Source: a virus. From it: a stretch of DNA of 35,231 nt. The stretch spans positions 1 to 35,231 of the IMG/VR virus record IMGVR_UViG_3300046538_000304; one strand, written 5' to 3'. Below the pieces are notes generated by a model that saw nothing but the letters and a program-made list of their open reading frames with translations, did not search any database and was not told the origin of the DNA. Both the position numbers and the translations under genes were made by a program. Below, in pieces: positions 31,373-35,231 of this stretch (position 1 is the stretch's first letter; the number at the start of each line of letters is the position of its first letter).

Positions 31373-31987
31373 TTAAGCTAGTAAATCGACAAACCCATTT
31401 ATTTCTATGGTTGGCGGAGATAATAACGGTTTGATCATCGCGGTGTGCTGCTTGAATGAAAAAGGCTTAAATGTTGCCGCGTAATCGTTCAGAAGACCTT
31501 TTAAGCGCTCAGCAATAATCTTGACCTTGTTAACAAACTCATCATGATCCGAACATTTAGCGCGAATTTGTAAAGGATCGCATACTAGCCATAAATTCAA
31601 ACTCTCCAGCTCATAGTCAATATCTATAAATATATGCTGAAAATCTGGAGAAAAAAACCTAGTAAAAATTGTATCAAACTTAGCTTGTATGTCCGCTTTT
31701 TTAATGTTCTTAAATCTTGATGATTTTAATTCGACCACGTAAAAATGATATTTACCACTATCTCCTTTAACTATCGCTATACCATCCACCGATTTAGGTG
31801 GAGCTGCAAAAGTAGGGGTGCAGTAAAAATCGTCAGGCTTTAATATTACAATGTTGCGGCTGTCTAAGTCCCCATTATTTAAAAGCAAGCTAGAACCGAT
31901 CTCAACCTCCATGCCTTGCTCAGACAAGGTGTTTCTAATCAGTTGCTGCATTGGAGGGTCTGCATAAATGCTTGGGATCAATTGCAA
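31373..31987 (-). CDS. Putative PD-(D/E)xK nuclease, partner of the ATPase
   Basis: 204-residue protein with a restriction-endonuclease-like signature: D68 (SVDGIAIV), then E86-x-K88 on the next strand (YHFYVVELKSS), then a helix with Q101 (KADIQAKFDTIF). That order, and acidic residues in the preceding helix (E23, E27, E29), is what PD-(D/E)xK nucleases show. Its ATG overlaps the ATPase stop by 10 bases, so the two are translationally coupled. The gene is A/T-rich, unlike phage neighbours. No relation to a named restriction family could be recognised. The likely role is nucleic-acid cleavage controlled by the ATPase; alternatives are a structural partner with a degenerate site. Confidence 0.75.
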   Translation of the reverse strand: MQLIPSIYADPPMQQLIRNTLSEQGMEVEIGSSLLLNNGDLDSRNIVILKPDDFYCTPTFAAPPKSVDGIAIVKGDSGKYHFYVVELKSSRFKNIKKADIQAKFDTIFTRFFSPDFQHIFIDIDYELESLNLWLVCDPLQIRAKCSDHDEFVNKVKIIAERLKGLLNDYAATFKPFSFKQHTAMIKPLLSPPTIEINGFVDLLA

Positions 31988-33456
31988 TCATCCTTATTTT
32001 TCTGAGACTCTGCACCCATAAGCAATTCCATGCGCTCATTTATCAAGTCTTCTGAGGCGTCACCGAAATTTTCGTCATTTATGCCAAAATCATCAACTAT
32101 TTGGGGGATTCCAACACTACCTTTTTCTTGCATTTGAAATAGGTCGCATTGCACATCTCCGCTTGGCAAGATACCTTCGATTACTAAGTTGCTGGCTTTG
32201 TTGAAAACGTAGTTACTATGCGAGGTCATAATCACAGAGACCCCTAGCTGGGCAAGCTCCGCATAAAATCTAGTCATTTTAATTTGGTTTGCCGGATGTA
32301 AATGCGCTTCCGGCTCTTCGACAATAAGTATTTTTTTAAAGTCAATCGGCGTTGCCTTGGTTCTTCTTCTTACCCTATTCTTAATTGATGGTTCGTCTGT
32401 ATTCCATGCTATGACATGGCGAATATAAGCAACTATAGGTGCAGTTTCAGACACCATTGACGATGTGGACGATATATCTAGTCGCAGTGATGTACCGTTA
32501 GGTCTGTAGAATAATTTTTTTTCTTCGAAGTCAAATTCAATGCGCCCATTTAATACATCGCTTTCAATATTTCTTGCCAGGCTCTCAAATTGTTGCACAT
32601 TCCTGTCTATTGCAACAATGCTTGTGAGGCGAATAAAGTAATCGCTTAACTGCCCTGAAATGCCCGGCAACTCAATTTTAGATGTGAGGAAAGATCGACT
32701 TTTAGAAAGTTCAGCGATAATCTGCCCAAATGCAGACAGCGCTTGATACAAGCCAGAGCGGGAGGCAGGAAGATAATCAATATCTAAAATATTCTCTACG
32801 GCATCGGACAATGTCTGTACAAGCCTGCGGACACAGATTATTTTTATTTTGGTTATTATAGAGTCAGTATCTTCTGTCGTTGATGCGTATATGACAAGAT
32901 CTTTTCCGATAATTGTTGGGTTTCTGTTTTGCTTAGAATATCTTAATATTACGCCGTGATCGAACTTGATATTGGTAATCTTGAATTCGTCGATATTTCC
33001 TTCAAGCGAGAAACTAAGGCTGCCTAAATCTACAGATACTTTGGCGATATTGGAATCTGAAAAGCTATTGGAAATTGAATTGTGCTCGAAATAAGAGCTC
33101 TTAACTTTTTTGGAAAAGTCTTCAGCGACGCTATGTTGTAAAAAATCTTTTGCAAGGTAGCAATAGAAGCTCGATGCATTTAGAGATTTCGATTTTTTGT
33201 CTTTAATTAGATTCTTGAATTCAATAATCTCTTTTTTTGGAGTGTCTTCCTCTTCATCAGAAAATTCATAAAAAAACATTCGCCTGTTTAGAGGCCTTAT
33301 CGATCCAAATTCGAGCAAGCTTTTTACTATGAAATAAAAGACAGTCAATACGTAAGATTTGCCTACGTTGTTATCGCCGACTATAAGGTGGAATTTTTTT
33401 TGCGTGTCAAAAGTAAATTCTTTTACCGGTCCGAAATTCTCAATTTTGACTTTCAT
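31978..33456 (-). CDS. AAA15/OLD-like ATPase, candidate defence protein
   Basis: 492-residue ABC-type (SMC-like) ATPase. Walker A is GDNNVGKS (residues 27-34), following the typical IENFGPVKEFTF first strand. Walker B and the D-loop are ILIVEEPEAHLHPA near residue 375, followed by the H-loop SVIMTSHSNYVF near 410. The middle is a variable helical region (YLAKDFLQHSV..., LDIDYLPASRSGLYQALSAFGQIIAEL in parts). There is no TOPRIM at the C terminus, unlike OLD, GajA and AriA-type partners; the nuclease seems to be the separate downstream gene. A -10 like TATAAA (33479-33474) lies upstream, with a poor -35. Most such ATPase/effector pairs in prophages are anti-phage systems. Confidence 0.88.
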   Translation of the reverse strand: MKVKIENFGPVKEFTFDTQKKFHLIVGDNNVGKSYVLTVFYFIVKSLLEFGSIRPLNRRMFFYEFSDEEEDTPKKEIIEFKNLIKDKKSKSLNASSFYCYLAKDFLQHSVAEDFSKKVKSSYFEHNSISNSFSDSNIAKVSVDLGSLSFSLEGNIDEFKITNIKFDHGVILRYSKQNRNPTIIGKDLVIYASTTEDTDSIITKIKIICVRRLVQTLSDAVENILDIDYLPASRSGLYQALSAFGQIIAELSKSRSFLTSKIELPGISGQLSDYFIRLTSIVAIDRNVQQFESLARNIESDVLNGRIEFDFEEKKLFYRPNGTSLRLDISSTSSMVSETAPIVAYIRHVIAWNTDEPSIKNRVRRRTKATPIDFKKILIVEEPEAHLHPANQIKMTRFYAELAQLGVSVIMTSHSNYVFNKASNLVIEGILPSGDVQCDLFQMQEKGSVGIPQIVDDFGINDENFGDASEDLINERMELLMGAESQKNKDDCN

Positions 33457-33878
33457 AGTTCTGCCGACTTGAATTTATAATGGGGGTGCCGATACTTAAA
33501 GTTAATCATGAAGCTTCTATTTGTTTTTTTAAATATAACGATTTAGATATGTCCATATATTCGCACCGTATTAATTTAATTTCTCAATTGAACTGCCTGG
33601 CATATGTGTTTAATTTCAGCATTTGCGTTGATGGCGGCCACTCCTTCCTTGTTGAGACAGGTCTCGGTATCTAGGGAGCGTCAGGGCCATTTTCAGAGGT
33701 TTAGCGCCCTAGAGGGGTTAGGGCTGACCCTCCCAATTATCTCCTCGATCATAACTAGGCGTGCCTTATTTCACTAGCTCCAATTCATGATCTGCGTAAA
33801 CCTGTGGTCGCTAGCTGCGGCTATTGGCCGATAGCTGCCTGTGAGAGAGCCAAGCCCCGTCAGCGACAGGGTCACCAG
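33457..33878. other. Intergenic stretch upstream of the ATPase operon
   Basis: This A/T-rich stretch should hold the ATPase operon promoter near 33474-33500 (TATAAA with a weak -35). A 64-codon plus-strand frame (33480-33674) lacks a ribosome site and family resemblance. A GCCCTA/TAGGGC hairpin lies at 33706-33724. I see nothing else. Confidence 0.4.
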
Positions 33879-34094
33879 CTAGTCCTTTTCCATCGTTCTC
33901 AGGCGCGCTAAACCTTGCTTAATAAAGCCAGCGTTCTCGCCAATTCGATCCAGGGCAGTCCGAGCGTTGTCACCGGCGACAGCGAAGCCTTGCTGTTCTG
34001 CCACGAGCGTCAGTTCCATGATCGCTGCTTCCAAGGCTTGCTGGTTTTCGTAGATTCTTTCAAGAACCACAGAGAGGGAATATTCGCTGGCCAT
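33879..34094 (-). CDS. Small hypothetical helical protein (71 aa)
   Basis: 71-residue protein of helical, coiled-coil look: LSVVLERIYENQQALEAAIMELTLVAEQQGF, then NARTALDRIGENAGFIKQGLARL. Start at 34094 has GGAG eight bases upstream; an upstream ATG at 34148 lacks one. No function known; small Pseudomonas accessory proteins of this style are common near mobile elements. It is G+C-rich and more like host or phage than the ATPase operon beside it. Confidence 0.6.
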   Translation of the reverse strand: MASEYSLSVVLERIYENQQALEAAIMELTLVAEQQGFAVAGDNARTALDRIGENAGFIKQGLARLRTMEKD

Positions 34095-34170
34095 GGCTTC
34101 GACTCCATTCGGAAAGTTGGAAGCATAGCAGCGTAGCCGGAAGGGCAATTTCAGGTCGAGGGCGGGGAAA

Positions 34171-34453
34171 GGGTAATTTTGGTAAGGCGACGCTTGAATA
34201 TGGCTGTAGCCCTTATAAACCTTGGCTTTGACGTATTACCTCAGAGGGTAATATTTGGTAAGGCTGGAGGTAATATTTTGCCAAGTGCCTGATTTTAAAG
34301 GGTTTTGTAAGGCAGGGGAATTACTAGGGTCAAAGGTAATTTTCTAACCTATTCCTTACCCTATTATTACCTTTATAGAAGTTACTTAAGTCATTGATTT
34401 TATTTGGTTATTAGGCGATATAAAAAGAAAATTACCAAAATTACCTTTTTCCC
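34171..34453. repeat. Cluster of GGTAAT-type repeats (iteron-like)
   Basis: Plus-strand copies GGGTAATTTTGGTAAGGC (34171-34188), GGGTAATATTTGGTAAGGC (34246-34264), GGTAATATTTTGCC (34269-34282) and AAAGGTAATTTTC (34332-34344) are followed by inverted copies (34354-34374 and 34432-34453). The tract is A/T-rich and has no good gene. Such repeats are what replication initiator or regulator sites look like; none of the neighbouring proteins is an obvious initiator. Confidence 0.6.
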
Positions 34454-34583
34454 ATGGGTCAACCTAAAACCGGGTTTTGCAGGGAGAAAGGGGAGCTTGG
34501 CCGGCGCTTCCACATAATTCGTGTAACTGTCACCAGTCTCGCCTGACGCTACCTCGATACTGCTGGAGGCCTTAAAAATAGTG

Positions 34584-34634
34584 GGAGCGGGTGAAAAGGG
34601 AATCGAACCCTCGTTATCAGCCTGGGAAGCTTCC
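34584..34634 (-). pseudogene. 3' half of a tRNA-Gly(CCC), probably an old att site
   Basis: On the minus strand, AGCTTCCCAGGCTGAT (anticodon arm, CCC), GAGGGTTCGATTCCCTT (T arm) and CACCCGCTCC (acceptor end) follow in tRNA order. The 5' half is absent and two extra T lie between T arm and acceptor. Only the 3' half from the anticodon loop on is kept, as for att copies left by elements that integrate into tRNA genes. It is therefore not a functional tRNA. Confidence 0.7.
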
Positions 34635-34749
34635 GACAAAGCGTGAAAGCACGGCAGCGATAGTGCTCGTGATTGGAGCTGATAACGGTTGCTTAAATTT
34701 TGCTACAACGAGCGGAAGGACGAAGTAGGCAGGATGGGAGCAAGTGTTG

Positions 34750-34769
34750 GTGGTACGGAAGTGGTACGG
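34750..34769. repeat. Direct repeat GTGGTACGG beside attR
   Basis: GTGGTACGG occurs at 34750-34758 and 34761-34769, an 11-base period, about 55-70 bases on the phage side of the attR core. The TGGTAC core also forms the palindrome at 1070-1086 near attL. These may be arm-type integrase sites. Confidence 0.4.
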
Positions 34770-34822
34770 GCGGTTCGGAACAGGTCTATGGACCTTTGTT
34801 TACAAGGGTAGAGCGATTAGTA

Positions 34823-34843
34823 AGTCCGATCCATCATCGGAGC
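34823..34843. repeat. attR core with remnant of the original dusA 5' end
   Basis: Matches the attL core at 18 of 21 positions in the same orientation. On the minus strand it reads A-P-M-M-D-R-T in frame, and the preceding codons to the right give SEEPLQDSSTSLAI, a plausible worn-down DusA N terminus; a stop follows to the left (TYstop). It thus seems to be the piece of dusA that was cut off by the insertion. Confidence 0.65.
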
Positions 34844-34961
34844 TATGGCGAGGGATGTGGACGAGTCTTGCAGTGGTTCTTCAGAGCATATGTGTCAAGG
34901 AAGTCGAGGAACCAGATAGATGGGGCAACGAGGCGTCCGGGGAGGGCGCCCCTTTGTGACG

Positions 34962-35231
34962 TCAGGACGGTTCAGCATCCATACGTCTGGCAACGACATC
35001 CAGCACATCGCAGCCATCGCGCAAGGGTATGCAGCAAAGCATTGCGAAATCGCTGAGTATCACCGAATCCGTGGTGATGTCGCCGCGCATCGCGAGGTTT
35101 TCCAGGATCTGTGTTACCGCGCCAATTCGGTAGCGTGCGGTGCTAAGCAGTGAGTGCAGCGGTTGGGTGGTATTTACATACAGCGAGGGGAGGTCGTCGG
35201 CGTTGCTGGTTAAAGCCATAAATTCTTTCAT
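34962..35231 (-). CDS. Small Pseudomonas hypothetical protein (DUF3077/DUF6124-like style), at window edge
   Basis: 89 residues, beginning with ATG at the last base of the window; it could extend further. LYVNTTQPLHSLLSTARYRIGAVTQILENLA and TTDSVILSDFAMLCCIPLRDGCDVLDVVARRM (in parts) resemble the small helical Pseudomonas proteins of the DUF3077/DUF6124 sort, though I am not certain. It lies outside attR and points toward it, so it should be host DNA or part of a second element. Confidence 0.55.
   Translation of the reverse strand: MKEFMALTSNADDLPSLYVNTTQPLHSLLSTARYRIGAVTQILENLAMRGDITTDSVILSDFAMLCCIPLRDGCDVLDVVARRMDAEPS

Larger units (their letters stand above)
925..34843. mobile_element. 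P2-like (K139-type) prophage integrated in dusA
   Basis: The element is bounded by a 21-base direct repeat (925-945 and 34823-34843, 18/21 identical). It carries integrase, repressor and early genes, replication protein, a complete P2-type head and contractile tail set, lysis genes and accessory cargo. All essential classes are present and no frame is visibly broken in the head, tail or lysis genes, so it may be intact. Boundaries depend on the att call; the phage content itself is certain. Confidence 0.85.

Noticed and set aside
33480-33674. 64-codon plus-strand frame upstream of the ATPase gene
   Set aside because: No ribosome site and no family resemblance; it covers the likely promoter of the ATPase operon.
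34171-34453. Possible CRISPR array in the GGTAAT repeat tract
   Set aside because: Units are short, unequal in spacing and occur in both orientations; there are no constant repeats with uniform spacers and no cas genes.
34400-34639. 79-codon minus-strand frame across the tRNA-Gly fragment
   Set aside because: It translates the tRNA remnant and part of the repeat tract; a chance frame.
34700-35153. Overlapping plus-strand frames near attR
   Set aside because: They cross the att core, have no ribosome sites and low-complexity Arg/Gly-rich products.

Overview
The window is a prophage of the P2-like (Peduoviridae) type, closest in gene order and family content to the K139/phiO18P branch. It is inserted in the 5' end of dusA of a Pseudomonas, probably of the P. 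fluorescens group. The host call rests on the dusA sequence, the PrtN-family protein, high G+C phage and host genes, and small Pseudomonas-style hypothetical proteins. The proposed element runs from an attL core at 925-945 (inside codons 23-29 of dusA) to an imperfect direct repeat at 34823-34843 (18 of 21 positions match). Read on the minus strand, the right copy still encodes an APMMD stretch of dusA. The phage has replaced the first ~22 codons and the upstream region of dusA, so the host gene remains open and full length.

Left arm, 1078-8165: a tyrosine integrase (+); then a minus-strand early operon read from right to left of Cro-like protein, YmfL/CII-like regulator, three small unknown genes and a 931-residue primase-helicase, with a PrtN-family protein last. 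A divergent repressor gene without a protease domain and a small partner (+) face it across an operator/promoter region at about 7031-7117. An Ogr/Delta-type zinc-finger late activator lies at 7834-8091 (-).

Morphogenesis, 8166-28443: portal (Q) and large terminase (P) are on the minus strand, diverging from a 37-nt interrupted palindrome. On the plus strand come scaffold (O), capsid (N), small terminase (M), head completion (L), tail completion (R, S-like), DUF2586 sheath and DUF2597 tube. A lysis cassette follows (DksA-like zinc protein, XhlA-like holin, SAR endolysin, Rz with Rz1 nested inside it), then a tail chaperone with a -1 frameshift site (A_AAA_AAG), tape measure, baseplate, tail fibre and its assembly protein, hub and spike. 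Most of these genes overlap by ATGA/GTGA and read as one long late operon.

Accessory region, 28444-34822: visibly A/T-richer cargo that is not needed for a P2-type virion. It holds (i) an endonuclease/exonuclease/phosphatase-fold protein plus an abutting unknown gene, closed by a terminator; (ii) two small minus-strand genes behind a perfect LexA box; (iii) a two-gene operon of an AAA15/OLD-like ATPase and a protein with a PD-(D/E)xK nuclease signature, closed by its own terminator; and (iv) a tract of GGTAAT repeats beside a broken 3' half of a tRNA-Gly, which looks like the scar of another integrative element. Items (i) and (iii) are the best candidates for undescribed anti-phage or superinfection-exclusion systems. 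To the right of attR a small minus-strand gene reaches the window edge.
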